Of a stretch of DNA of 7,626 bases, positions 1-7,149 are shown one piece after another. Location: contig JAMCZD010000481.1 of NCBI GenBank assembly GCA_023473405.1, positions 1 through 7,626 of the forward strand, in the 5' to 3' direction. Every line of letters begins with the position of its first letter. Within the stretch, counting starts at the first letter, position 1. The position numbers and the translations under genes were made by a program. The DNA is from Candidatus Omnitrophota bacterium. GTDB taxonomy: Bacteria; Verrucomicrobiota; Verrucomicrobiia; Limisphaerales; UBA1319. The notes beneath the pieces were generated by a model. That model had not been told where the DNA came from and did no database searches. It saw only the letters and a list, made by a program, of their open reading frames with translations.

Positions 1-57
1 TGAAAACGGAACCGCACCAAATCAAAGGGCAGTAAAATTAATTATACTAATGCAGCG

Positions 58-87
58 CGTACAAATAATAAGTACAACTACTATAAT
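58..87 (+). promoter_or_regulatory. Candidate sigma-70-type promoter with perfect -10 box
   Basis: TATAAT at 82-87 matches the -10 consensus exactly. The matching -35 area is poor: CGTACA at 58-63 (18-bp spacer) shares only the ACA half of TTGACA. A start of transcription would fall near 93-95, directly in front of the first stem of the structured leader. That placement is the main reason to take the box seriously, because AT-rich DNA gives TATAAT by chance. It could drive a long gltB leader or a separate small RNA. Confidence 0.35.
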
Positions 88-93
88 TCGCGT

Positions 94-240
94 CTCCCGA
101 TGGCCGGTAATTGTTCGTTGGGAGCCCAAGTTCCATCGGGCCCCATGATTTCCTGCGGGAATGCGCCTAAAAGACACCAGGTAAACGCGACAGCGCATCC
201 GCAGCGGGTTGGCTGAGCGGCGCTGCTCCAACGTCTTTTT
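94..240 (+). ncRNA. Candidate structured leader RNA or small RNA upstream of gltB
   Basis: Three successive foldable elements follow the TATAAT box. The first is a perfect 8-bp stem, CCCGATGG (96-103) with CCATCGGG (133-140), which encloses a smaller TTGG/CCAA hairpin (118-121 with 126-129). The second is a 6-bp stem, ATGCGC (161-166) with GCGCAT (193-198). The third is the hairpin plus T-run at 208-240. The order promoter, folded RNA, terminator would suit a small RNA of about 145 nt, or an attenuator or riboswitch controlling gltB, which starts 100 bp further on. I did not recognise any known riboswitch, 6S, SRP or tRNA signature. No folding energy was computed and no homologues were compared, so this is a structural inference only. 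Confidence 0.33.
208..240 (+). terminator. Candidate intrinsic terminator or attenuator in the gltB leader
   Basis: GTTGG (208-212) pairs with CCAAC (228-232). Inside it, AGC (216-218) can pair with GCT (225-227) around a six-base loop, leaving a three-base bulge on the left side. One base after the stem comes TCTTTTT (234-240). A competing pairing is GCAGCG (201-206) with CGCTGC (221-226), which would exclude the terminator form. Such a switch between two forms is typical of attenuators, but here it is only a possibility. The stem is short, so strength is uncertain. Confidence 0.35.
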
Positions 241-271
241 CCCGGGATACTATGGATGCGAGAAACTAAAA

Positions 272-297
272 AAACTTAATTTTCGCAAATTAAGTTT
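272..297. promoter_or_regulatory. AT-rich perfect dyad just upstream of gltB
   Basis: AAACTTAATTT (272-282) and AAATTAAGTTT (287-297) are exact reverse complements separated by the four bases TCGC. This 11-bp perfect inverted repeat ends 42 bp before the gltB ATG and stands out as AT-rich against GC-rich surroundings. It could be an operator for a dimeric regulator of gltBD. It is also preceded by seven A residues (268-274), so read on the minus strand it is a stem followed by a T-run and could stop antisense transcription. On the plus strand no T-run follows directly. I do not recognise the motif as a site of a named regulator. Confidence 0.5.
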
Positions 298-339
298 GAA
301 CACGCTATTTTTGGTGGTATTGAATCGCAAAATTTGACG

Positions 340-3300
340 ATGAGCACCGATAATCAGGCGAGCACCCACCAGGTGAGGCCAGGCAGACCGCCCGGCAAGC
401 AAGGGCTTTACGATCCTCATTTCGAACACGAATCCTGCGGGGTCGGTTTTGTGGTGAATGTCAAAGGGCGAAAGTCGCATTCGATTGTCCGCCAAGCACT
501 GACCGTGCTCATGAACCTCAGGCATCGCGGCGCCTGCGGGTGCGAGGAAAACACCGGTGATGGCGCGGGTTTATTGCTGCAGACCCCGCATGAGTTCCTG
601 AAGCAGGTCTGTGCGGAGGCGGGGGTTCCGCTGCCGGGGTGGAAGGAATACGGCACGGGCCTGGTGTTTTTGCCGGTAGACACCGCGGACCGGCGCAAAT
701 CGCAAAAATTGTTCGAGGAAATCATCGAGGCCGAGGGTCAGCGGGTATTGGGGTGGCGAACGGTTCCGGTGAACAACGCATCGTTGGGGCAAACCGCCCA
801 GGCGGGCGAGCCGGTTGTGCGGCAGGTTTTCATCGGGCGCAATTCGGTTTTGACGGACGACCTGGCCTTCGAGCGGAAGCTTTACGTGATTCGGAAGCAG
901 GCGGAGAACAACATCCGCTATGCCGGTTTGAAGGGCTGCCAGGATTTCTATATAGTGAGCCTTTCGTATAAGACGCTGGTTTACAAGGGGATGCTCACGG
1001 CGGAGCAGCTCGAGCAGTTCTATCCGGAGCTGGCCGATCCGGCCATGGAGACCGCCTTGGCGCTGGTGCATTCCCGCTTCAGCACGAATACATTCCCCAG
1101 TTGGCCCAGGGCGCATCCGTATCGTTATCTTGCCCATAACGGCGAAATCAACACGCTGCGAGGCAATATCAACTGGATGCATGCGCGGCAGGCGATGCTT
1201 GAATCGGGGTTGTTTGGCGATGATCTGCGCAAGGTCCTTCCGATTATCGCTCCTGACGGCAGCGATTCAGCCATGTTGGATAACTGCCTCGAGTTCCTGG
1301 TCTTGGCGGGGCGCTCACTGCCCCACGCCATGATGATGATGATCCCGGAACCGTGGGCTAATAATGAGGGGATGTCGGACGCGAAAAAGGCCTTCTATGA
1401 ATACCATAGCTGTCTCATGGAACCGTGGGATGGGCCGGCGTCGATTGCCTTTACCGATGGCGTCCGGATCGGCGCGGTGCTCGACCGCAACGGGCTGCGT
1501 CCGTCCCGGTTTTATGTGACCAAGGACGACCTGGTGGTGCTGGCCTCGGAGGTCGGCGTCCTGGATCTCCCGGCGGACCGCGTCCTCCAAAAGGGCCGTC
1601 TCCAGCCGGGGCGGATGCTGCTGATCGACACCCAGGAGGGCCGGATCGTGGCTGACGATGAGATCAAGGGACGAATCGCCACCGAGCTGCCGTATCGGCA
1701 GTGGCTCGAGGAACACCTGGTCATTCTCGACGAGCTGCCCGATGCCCCCAACGTGCCAGAGCCGGACCACGAGACCGTGCTGCAGCGGCAGCAAGCCTTT
1801 GGTTTTACCTACGAGGAAATGCGTCTCTTGATGGCGCCGATGGCCACCCTGGCGGTTGAACCGATTGGTTCGATGGGGACCGACACGCCCTTGGCCGTGC
1901 TGTCGAACCGCCCCCAGCTCCTGTACAACTATTTCAAACAGCTCTTCGCCCAGGTTACCAATCCGCCGATCGACGCCTTGCGCGAAGAGATTGTCACGTC
2001 GACGGAGACCTATATCGGGCCGGAACGGAATCTGGTGAATCCGGAGCCCGAGAGCTGTCATCGGATCAAGCTGAAGACGCCGATCCTGACCAACGAGGAA
2101 TTCGCCAAGCTGCGGCATCTTGATGGCGAGGGCTTTCCGTCGATCACCATGCCCATTCTTTACAAGGTCGCCGAAGGCGGCCCCGGCCTGGCCAGGGCGA
2201 TGGAGGACCTTTACCGTCGGGCCGATCAAGCCGTCGCCGATGGCATCCTGATGATCATCCTGTCCGACCGGGGGATTAACGCCGAATACGCCCCCATCCC
2301 GGCTCTCCTTGCGGTGGCCGGCCTGCATCATCATTTGATCCGAGAAGGGACGCGGACCCGGGTGGGATTACTGCTTGAGTCGGGTGAGCCGCGGGAGGTG
2401 CATCATTTTGCCTTGTTGCTCGGTTACGGTGTGGGGGCGGTCAATCCATACCTGGCATTCGAGACCCTGGATGACATGATCCGCCAGGGACTGTTGCCCA
2501 ACCTGAATCACAAGGACGCAGTCAAAAACTACGTCAAAGGGATCATCAAGGGTGTGCTCAAGGTCATTTCGAAGATGGGCATCTCGACCATTCAGAGCTA
2601 TCGGGGCGCGCAGATTTTCGAGGCGATCGGCCTGCATCATTCCGTGGTCGAACGGTACTTTACCTGGACCCCGTCGCGGATCGAGGGAGTCGATCTCGAG
2701 GGAGTGGCGAACGAGGTGCGGTTCCGGCACGAGAGTGCCTTTCCGGCGCTGCCGGTTGGCGGACATACCCTGGACTCCGGCGGGCAATACAAATGGCGGA
2801 GCGACGGTGAATATCACCTGTTCAATCCGGAGACGATTCACAAGCTTCAGCAGTCGTGCCGGACGAACAACTTCCAATTGTTCAAGGAGTATTCGACCCT
2901 GATCAACAACCAGGCCAAGCGCCTTTGCACCCTGCGCGGGCTGTTGGGTTTCAAGTTCCCGCCGGTGGTCGTGCCTTTGGAGGAAGTCGAACCGGTGGAG
3001 TCCATCGTCAAGCGATTTAAAACCGGGGCGATGTCTTACGGATCGATCAGCCAGGAGGCCCACGAGACCCTGGCCATCGCCATGAACCGGATCGGCGGCA
3101 AGAGCAACACCGGTGAAGGCGGCGAAGATCCGGCCCGGTACGCGCTCGATCCCAATGGCGATTCGCGGAACAGCGCGATCAAGCAGGTCGCGTCCGGACG
3201 CTTTGGCGTGACCAGTCTTTACCTGGTCCAAGCCAAGGAGTTACAAATCAAAATGGCCCAGGGCGCCAAGCCGGGTGAAGGGGGCCAATTGCCGGGCCAC

Positions 3301-4971
3301 AAGGTTTATCCCTGGATTGCGCGCGTCCGCTACGCCACGCCTGGCGTCGGATTGATTTCGCCGCCGCCGCATCACGACATTTACTCGATTGAAGACCTGG
3401 CCCAATTGATCCACGACCTCAAGAACGCCAATCCGGCCGCGCGGATCAGTGTGAAACTGGTAGCGGAGGTTGGAGTGGGGACCGTGGCTGCCGGGGTGGC
3501 CAAGGCCCACGCCGACGTGGTGCTGATCAGCGGTTATGACGGCGGCACGGGCGCCTCGCCGCTTACCAGCATCAAACACGCCGGGATACCTTGGGAACTC
3601 GGCCTCGCGGAAACGCACCAGACGTTGTTGCTCAACAACCTGCGCAGCCGAATCGTGGTCGAAACCGACGGCCAGCTCAAGACGGGCAGGGACGTCGTCA
3701 TCGCCGCGCTGCTCGGGGCGGAGGAGTTCGGCTTTGCCACGGCGCCCCTCGTGGTGTTGGGATGCGTCATGATGCGAGCCTGCCATTTGAACACCTGTCC
3801 GGTGGGCGTCGCCACGCAGGACCCGCGGTTGCGCAAGAATTTCGCCGGCGACCCGGCGCATGTGGTTCATTTCATGCGGTTCATTGCGCAGGAGGTGCGC
3901 GAGTTGATGGCTCAACTCGGGTTCCGCACTTTCGATGAGATGGTGGGCCGCGTCGATTGCCTCGAAGTCAAGAAGGCGGTGGACCATTGGAAGGCGCACG
4001 GTTTGGATTTCTCGAATATCCTCTACCAGCCCGATGTGCCCGAGTCGGTGGGCCGGTACTGCCAGATCAGGCAGAATCACGGGATCGAGCAGTCGTTGGA
4101 CCACCAAATGCTGCTGCGCCTCTGCAAGCCGGCGCTTGAACGCGGTGAGCCCGTGCGCGCCACCCTCCCGATCCGGAACTGCAACCGGGTGGTCGGCACC
4201 AGCCTGGGCAGCGAGGTAACGCGCCGCTTCGGCCCGGAAGGGCTGCCCGAGGACACCATACGGCTTCACTTTAAAGGTTCAGCCGGCCAAAGCTTCGGCG
4301 CCTTCATACCGCGCGGGATCACGCTCATGCTCGAGGGGGATTCGAACGATTACCTGGGCAAGGGATTGTCCGGAGGCAAAATCATAGTTTACCCGCCCGA
4401 GGGGACCACTTTCATACCGGAGGAAAACATCATTATCGGCAACGTGGCCTTTTACGGCGCCACCAGTGGCGAGGCTTACATCCGCGGCATGGCCGGCGAA
4501 CGGTTCTGCGTTCGGAACAGCGGCCTTCGCGCCGTTGTCGAAGCCGTCGGCGATCATGGTTGCGAATACATGACCGGGGGGCGAGTGGTGGTGCTCGGCA
4601 TGACCGGGCGGAACTTCGCCGCCGGCATGTCTGGCGGCATTGCCTACGTGCTCGACGAAGCGGGTGATTTTGCCCGGCGCTGCAACCGCCAAATGGTCGT
4701 CCTCGAACAGTTCGAGGATCAGGCCGAGGAAGACGAAGTGCGCCAAATGATCCAGCGCCACGCCGAAAATACCAAGAGCCAGCGCGCCTGGCTCATCCTG
4801 ACTCGCTGGGATGAATTGGCTCCCAAGTTCGTCCGGGCCATGCCCAGGGACTATCAGCGTGTCTTGCAGACCATGAAACGCGTCCAGCAGACGGGCCTGA
4901 GCGGCAAGGAAGCCATCCTGGCCGCCTTCGAGCAAAATGCCAATGACGCCGCCCGCATCGGCGGCGGATAA
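340..4971 (+). CDS. gltB: Glutamate synthase [NADPH] large (alpha) subunit
   Basis: Cytoplasmic GOGAT large subunit: it hydrolyses glutamine, channels the ammonia to 2-oxoglutarate and completes reduction to glutamate with electrons from GltD. From the ATG at 340 it is 1543 residues, the usual full length. A class II glutamine amidotransferase domain comes first; its catalytic cysteine is Cys33 in HESCGVGF, so a 32-residue propeptide is expected to be removed. HSRFSTNT (about 244) and the oxyanion motif HNGE (Asn267) follow. A central domain runs from about 486. The FMN synthase domain starts near 893 (FKTGAMSYGS) and includes GAKPGEGGQLPG (about 975) and YDGGTGASP (about 1066). The 3Fe-4S ligands are Cys1142, Cys1148 and Cys1153 (C-x5-C-x4-C). 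The glycine-rich beta-helix domain starts near 1313. A TTG at 334 is an alternative in-frame start two codons upstream; ATG is preferred. No Shine-Dalgarno sequence precedes either. No damage is seen. Confidence 0.98.
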   Translation: MSTDNQASTHQVRPGRPPGKQGLYDPHFEHESCGVGFVVNVKGRKSHSIVRQALTVLMNLRHRGACGCEENTGDGAGLLLQTPHEFLKQVCAEAGVPLPGWKEYGTGLVFLPVDTADRRKSQKLFEEIIEAEGQRVLGWRTVPVNNASLGQTAQAGEPVVRQVFIGRNSVLTDDLAFERKLYVIRKQAENNIRYAGLKGCQDFYIVSLSYKTLVYKGMLTAEQLEQFYPELADPAMETALALVHSRFSTNTFPSWPRAHPYRYLAHNGEINTLRGNINWMHARQAMLESGLFGDDLRKVLPIIAPDGSDSAMLDNCLEFLVLAGRSLPHAMMMMIPEPWANNEGMSDAKKAFYEYHSCLMEPWDGPASIAFTDGVRIGAVLDRNGLRPSRFYVTKDDLVVLASEVGVLDLPADRVLQKGRLQPGRMLLIDTQEGRIVADDEIKGRIATELPYRQWLEEHLVILDELPDAPNVPEPDHETVLQRQQAFGFTYEEMRLLMAPMATLAVEPIGSMGTDTPLAVLSNRPQLLYNYFKQLFAQVTNPPIDALREEIVTSTETYIGPERNLVNPEPESCHRIKLKTPILTNEEFAKLRHLDGEGFPSITMPILYKVAEGGPGLARAMEDLYRRADQAVADGILMIILSDRGINAEYAPIPALLAVAGLHHHLIREGTRTRVGLLLESGEPREVHHFALLLGYGVGAVNPYLAFETLDDMIRQGLLPNLNHKDAVKNYVKGIIKGVLKVISKMGISTIQSYRGAQIFEAIGLHHSVVERYFTWTPSRIEGVDLEGVANEVRFRHESAFPALPVGGHTLDSGGQYKWRSDGEYHLFNPETIHKLQQSCRTNNFQLFKEYSTLINNQAKRLCTLRGLLGFKFPPVVVPLEEVEPVESIVKRFKTGAMSYGSISQEAHETLAIAMNRIGGKSNTGEGGEDPARYALDPNGDSRNSAIKQVASGRFGVTSLYLVQAKELQIKMAQGAKPGEGGQLPGHKVYPWIARVRYATPGVGLISPPPHHDIYSIEDLAQLIHDLKNANPAARISVKLVAEVGVGTVAAGVAKAHADVVLISGYDGGTGASPLTSIKHAGIPWELGLAETHQTLLLNNLRSRIVVETDGQLKTGRDVVIAALLGAEEFGFATAPLVVLGCVMMRACHLNTCPVGVATQDPRLRKNFAGDPAHVVHFMRFIAQEVRELMAQLGFRTFDEMVGRVDCLEVKKAVDHWKAHGLDFSNILYQPDVPESVGRYCQIRQNHGIEQSLDHQMLLRLCKPALERGEPVRATLPIRNCNRVVGTSLGSEVTRRFGPEGLPEDTIRLHFKGSAGQSFGAFIPRGITLMLEGDSNDYLGKGLSGGKIIVYPPEGTTFIPEENIIIGNVAFYGATSGEAYIRGMAGERFCVRNSGLRAVVEAVGDHGCEYMTGGRVVVLGMTGRNFAAGMSGGIAYVLDEAGDFARRCNRQMVVLEQFEDQAEEDEVRQMIQRHAENTKSQRAWLILTRWDELAPKFVRAMPRDYQRVLQTMKRVQQTGLSGKEAILAAFEQNANDAARIGGG

Positions 4972-5008
4972 ATCGTCAATGCTAAATTAGCCAACTACTT
5001 ATACTGAC

Positions 5009-6490
5009 ATGGGTAAGCCCACCGGATTCCTGGAATTCAATCGCGAGTTGCCGACCGATCGACAGCCCGCCGAGCGTGTCCACGATTGGAGCGAGTTTCA
5101 CCAGCCGATGTCCGAAGAACATCTGAAGCGGCAGGGCGCCCGTTGCATGGACTGCGGCACGCCTTTTTGCCACACCGGCCTGCTGATGGCCGGCATGGCT
5201 TCGGGCTGTCCCATCAACAACCTCATTCCGGAATGGAACGACCTCGTCTACCGCGGGCTCTGGCGCGAGGCCTTGCAGCGGCTGCTGAGGACGAACAATT
5301 TTCCCGAGTTCACCGGCCGGGTTTGTCCGGCGCCATGCGAAGGCGCTTGCGTCCTTGGGATCATTCAGCCGCCTGTTACCATCAAGAACATCGAATACGC
5401 CATTATCGAAAAGGGATTTGCCGAGGATTGGGTTCAGCCCGAACCTCCGGCCATGCGCACGGGCAAGCGCGTCGCGGTGGTTGGGTCCGGTCCGTCCGGC
5501 CTGGCTTGCGCAGCCCAGTTGAATCGTGCGGGTCATTGCGTAAGCGTGTTCGAGCGAGACGATCGTGTAGGCGGTCTGCTCATGTATGGCATCCCCAACA
5601 TGAAATTGGACAAGGCGATCGTCCAGCGCCGGGTCGATCTCATGGCCAAGGAAGGCATCGAGTTCGTCCTGAACACCGAGGTTGGCCGTGACTTTCCCGC
5701 CGATAAATTGCGGGCGGATTTTGATGCCGTCGTCCTGTGCGGAGGCGCCACCAAACCGCGCGACCTGCCTATCGAGGGACGCCAGCTTCAAGGCATCCAC
5801 TTCGCCATGGATTTCCTCCGGGCGAACACACGGAGCCTCTTGTGCGGAGGGCCGCGGGATGACTTCATCTCCGCCGCCGGCAAGGATGTGGTGGTGATCG
5901 GCGGGGGTGACACCGGCACCGATTGCGTGGGCACGGCCATGCGTCACGGCTGCCGCAACCTGGTTCAACTCGAGATTCTGCCACAGCCGCCCTTGGAACG
6001 TCTCCCGGATAATCCATGGCCGCAATGGCCCAAGATTTATCGACTGGACTACGGCCAGGAAGAAGCTGCCGCCGCCTACGGAGCCGATCCGCGCACCTAT
6101 TGCATCACTAGCAAACGGTTTATTGGCGATGACTCGGGCCGCCTTAGCGGTCTGCATACCGTCCGGATCGAATGGCATAAAGAGGCCAACGGACGCTTCG
6201 TCATCAAGGAATTACCCGGCACCGAAAAGGTCATCCCCGCCAACCTCGTTCTGCTCGCCATGGGCTTTCTCGGTCCGGAAGACAGGTTGCTCGGCCAGCT
6301 CGGCGTGATGCGCGACGAACGTTCCAATGCGCGCGCCACCTACGGAAAATTCACCACCAACGCCCCGGGCGTCTTCGCCGCCGGCGACATGCGCCGCGGC
6401 CAAAGCCTGGTGGTCTGGGCGATCAACGAAGGGCGCGCCGCCGCCCGCGAGTGCGACCTTTACCTGATGGGCTCGACCCGGTTGCCGTAA
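5009..6490 (+). CDS. gltD: Glutamate synthase [NADPH] small (beta) subunit
   Basis: FAD- and Fe-S-containing subunit that oxidises NADPH and passes electrons to GltB. It has 493 residues, typical or slightly long for the family. The N-terminal Fe-S region has Cys46, Cys49, Cys54 and Cys67 (CMDCGTPFC, then GCPINN) and Cys106, Cys110 and Cys114 (CPAPCEGAC), the ligand pattern for two 4Fe-4S clusters. The FAD Rossmann motif GSGPSG lies at 159-164, followed by ERDDRVGGLLMYGIPNMKL. The NADPH motif GGGDTG lies at 298-303, and the C-terminal FAD-binding AAGD ends at 460. It starts 37 bp after gltB, so the two are very likely one transcript. No Shine-Dalgarno sequence is visible before the ATG. The spacer holds a short palindrome, GCTAA-A-TTAGC (4981-4991), of unknown meaning. 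Related FAD/NADPH modules occur in dihydropyrimidine dehydrogenase and similar proteins, but the adjacency to gltB settles the assignment. Confidence 0.97.
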   Translation: MGKPTGFLEFNRELPTDRQPAERVHDWSEFHQPMSEEHLKRQGARCMDCGTPFCHTGLLMAGMASGCPINNLIPEWNDLVYRGLWREALQRLLRTNNFPEFTGRVCPAPCEGACVLGIIQPPVTIKNIEYAIIEKGFAEDWVQPEPPAMRTGKRVAVVGSGPSGLACAAQLNRAGHCVSVFERDDRVGGLLMYGIPNMKLDKAIVQRRVDLMAKEGIEFVLNTEVGRDFPADKLRADFDAVVLCGGATKPRDLPIEGRQLQGIHFAMDFLRANTRSLLCGGPRDDFISAAGKDVVVIGGGDTGTDCVGTAMRHGCRNLVQLEILPQPPLERLPDNPWPQWPKIYRLDYGQEEAAAAYGADPRTYCITSKRFIGDDSGRLSGLHTVRIEWHKEANGRFVIKELPGTEKVIPANLVLLAMGFLGPEDRLLGQLGVMRDERSNARATYGKFTTNAPGVFAAGDMRRGQSLVVWAINEGRAAARECDLYLMGSTRLP

Positions 6491-6538
6491 TATTTGACTG
6501 GACAAGCCGTGCATTGCTGGAAACATGATTGAGCCGTC

Positions 6539-6543
6539 AGAGG
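6539..6543 (+). promoter_or_regulatory. Ribosome binding site of the nitroreductase gene
   Basis: AGAGG lies seven bases before the ATG at 6551, a good Shine-Dalgarno position. It supports this start. It is the only clear ribosome binding site in the window, in contrast to gltB and gltD. Confidence 0.6.
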
Positions 6544-6550
6544 CGAAATC

Positions 6551-7060
6551 ATGAACTTGTTAAAGGCAATTCATACCCGACACAGCATCCGGTTCTTCAC
6601 CGCTGAACCGGTGGATGACCAACGCATCGAAGACATTATCGCGGCAGGCATGATGGCCTGTTCGGCCGGCAATGAGCGTCCCTGGCATTTCATCGTGATC
6701 CGTCAGCGGAAAACGTTGCAGGCCATCAGCCGCTCGCACCTCTACGCCACCGCGGTAAAGCGAGCGCCGGTGGCGATTCTGGTCTGTGGCGACTTAACCC
6801 AGGACAAATATGATGGTTACTGGGTTCAGGACTGCGCGGCGGCGACCCAAAACATGCTTCTGCTTGCCCACAACCTCGGCCTGGGCAGCGTCTGGATCGG
6901 CCTGCATCCCCGGTCCCAGCGCGTCGCCGATATCCGCGCCATCATACCCCTGCCGGAACACATTGTCCCCTTTTCCATTCTGCCGCTGGGTTACCCCGCC
7001 GAGGTCAAGATCAATGAGAATCGCTTCAACCACGGGCGCATCCATTATGAAAAGTGGTAG
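6551..7060 (+). CDS. Nitroreductase-family flavoprotein
   Basis: A 169-residue protein of the NADH oxidase/nitroreductase fold, expected to be a cytoplasmic FMN-binding homodimer that uses NAD(P)H. Visible family features are the N-terminal R-H-S-I-R at residues 10-14, which contacts the FMN phosphate in relatives, the SAGNERPWHF segment (38-47), the helix DCAAATQNMLLLAHNLGLGSVWIG (from 94 to 117), and the C-terminal PFSILPLGYPAE. The length fits the short single-domain branch. It has no extra ferredoxin domain, signal peptide or membrane segment. The physiological substrate cannot be read from the sequence; members reduce nitroaromatics, quinones or flavins, and some have unrelated roles. 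It lies 60 bp after gltD on the same strand with no obvious terminator between, so partial co-transcription is possible, but its own ribosome binding site and the gap allow independent expression. It ends one base before the palindrome cluster. Confidence 0.9.
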   Translation: MNLLKAIHTRHSIRFFTAEPVDDQRIEDIIAAGMMACSAGNERPWHFIVIRQRKTLQAISRSHLYATAVKRAPVAILVCGDLTQDKYDGYWVQDCAAATQNMLLLAHNLGLGSVWIGLHPRSQRVADIRAIIPLPEHIVPFSILPLGYPAEVKINENRFNHGRIHYEKW

Positions 7061-7061
7061 C

Positions 7062-7079
7062 ATCGAACGCCAGTTCGAT
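7062..7079. repeat. Palindromic unit 1 (hairpin a)
   Basis: ATCGAAC-GCCA-GTTCGAT: a perfect 7-bp stem with a 4-base loop, starting two bases after the TAG stop of the nitroreductase gene. It matches unit 2 at 15 of 18 positions. Two of the three differences are the two partners of the same base pair (A:T here, G:C in unit 2), and the third is in the loop. Confidence 0.7.
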
Positions 7080-7131
7080 CAGAAATGAAGCAGGCAGAGC
7101 CGGCTAACACCGGCTGCTACTCGCTCGTAGG

Positions 7132-7149
7132 ATCGGACGTCAGTCCGAT
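7132..7149. repeat. Palindromic unit 2 (hairpin d), overlapping a stop codon
   Basis: ATCGGAC-GTCA-GTCCGAT: a perfect 7-bp stem with a 4-base loop; a G-T pair (7131 with 7150) can extend it. The loop contains the minus-strand TGA stop (7140-7142) of the SUMF1-like gene, and the right arm encodes that protein's last residues. Confidence 0.7.

Larger units (their letters stand above)
1..339. other. Non-coding region upstream of gltB
   Basis: I see no convincing protein gene here. Short open frames exist on both strands: a 32-codon ATG frame at 50-148 on the plus strand, a TTG frame at 22-231 on the minus strand, and another minus frame ending at 81. None has a good ribosome binding site or a recognisable product. 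The stretch is mosaic in composition: AT-rich at about 30-90 and 260-335, GC-rich in between. It contains the TATAAT box, stem-loops, terminator-like hairpin and AT-rich dyad listed separately. The window begins at an arbitrary point, so the end of an upstream gene could lie just to the left. Confidence 0.6.
7062..7149. repeat. Palindrome cluster at a convergent gene junction (REP/MITE-like)
   Basis: Four inverted repeats are packed into 88 bp. Hairpin a is 7062-7079 (7-bp stem, 4-base loop). Hairpin b is AGCCGG (7098-7103) with CCGGCT (7110-7115). Hairpin c is CTAC (7117-7120) with GTAG (7127-7130). Hairpin d is 7132-7149 (7-bp stem, 4-base loop). Hairpins b, c and d follow each other with single-base gaps. 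The outer hairpins a and d are related in sequence, start exactly 70 bp apart, and both carry GATC on their inner side, so the block is bracketed by palindromic ends. There is no T-run after any stem on either strand, so a standard intrinsic terminator is not shown. A small dispersed repeat, or a bidirectional terminator for the two converging genes, fits best. Confidence 0.6.

Noticed and set aside
50..148. Plus-strand 32-codon ATG frame that could be a gltB leader peptide
   Set aside because: There is no ribosome binding site, no run of glutamine or glutamate codons, and its start lies before the proposed transcription start.
203..229. Segment GGTTGGCTGAGCGG resembling the D-arm region of tRNA-Ser or tRNA-Leu
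   Set aside because: No acceptor stem, anticodon arm or T-loop GTTCGA motif can be placed around it.
81..275. Minus-strand open frame ending in a TAG at 81, with a short hydrophobic stretch and a tail after an internal ATG at 146
   Set aside because: No start codon with a sensible ribosome binding site covers the whole frame; the ATG-initiated part is only 21 residues. It overlaps the hairpins and I recognise no family.
4981..4991. Palindrome GCTAA-A-TTAGC between gltB and gltD as a terminator or processing hairpin
   Set aside because: A one-base centre cannot form a useful RNA hairpin and there is no T-run. It is short enough to be chance.
4982..6178. Long open frame (398 codons) on the minus strand opposite gltD
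   Set aside because: It lies wholly within gltD, whose cofactor motifs are intact, and its translation shows no family features. It is the usual antisense shadow in GC-rich coding DNA, as are the long minus-strand frames opposite gltB.
6499..6512. Possible sigma-54 promoter (GG and GC pairs) before the nitroreductase gene
   Set aside because: The GG to GC spacing is one base short of the -24/-12 rule and the flanking bases do not match. No proper sigma-54 site was found before gltB either.
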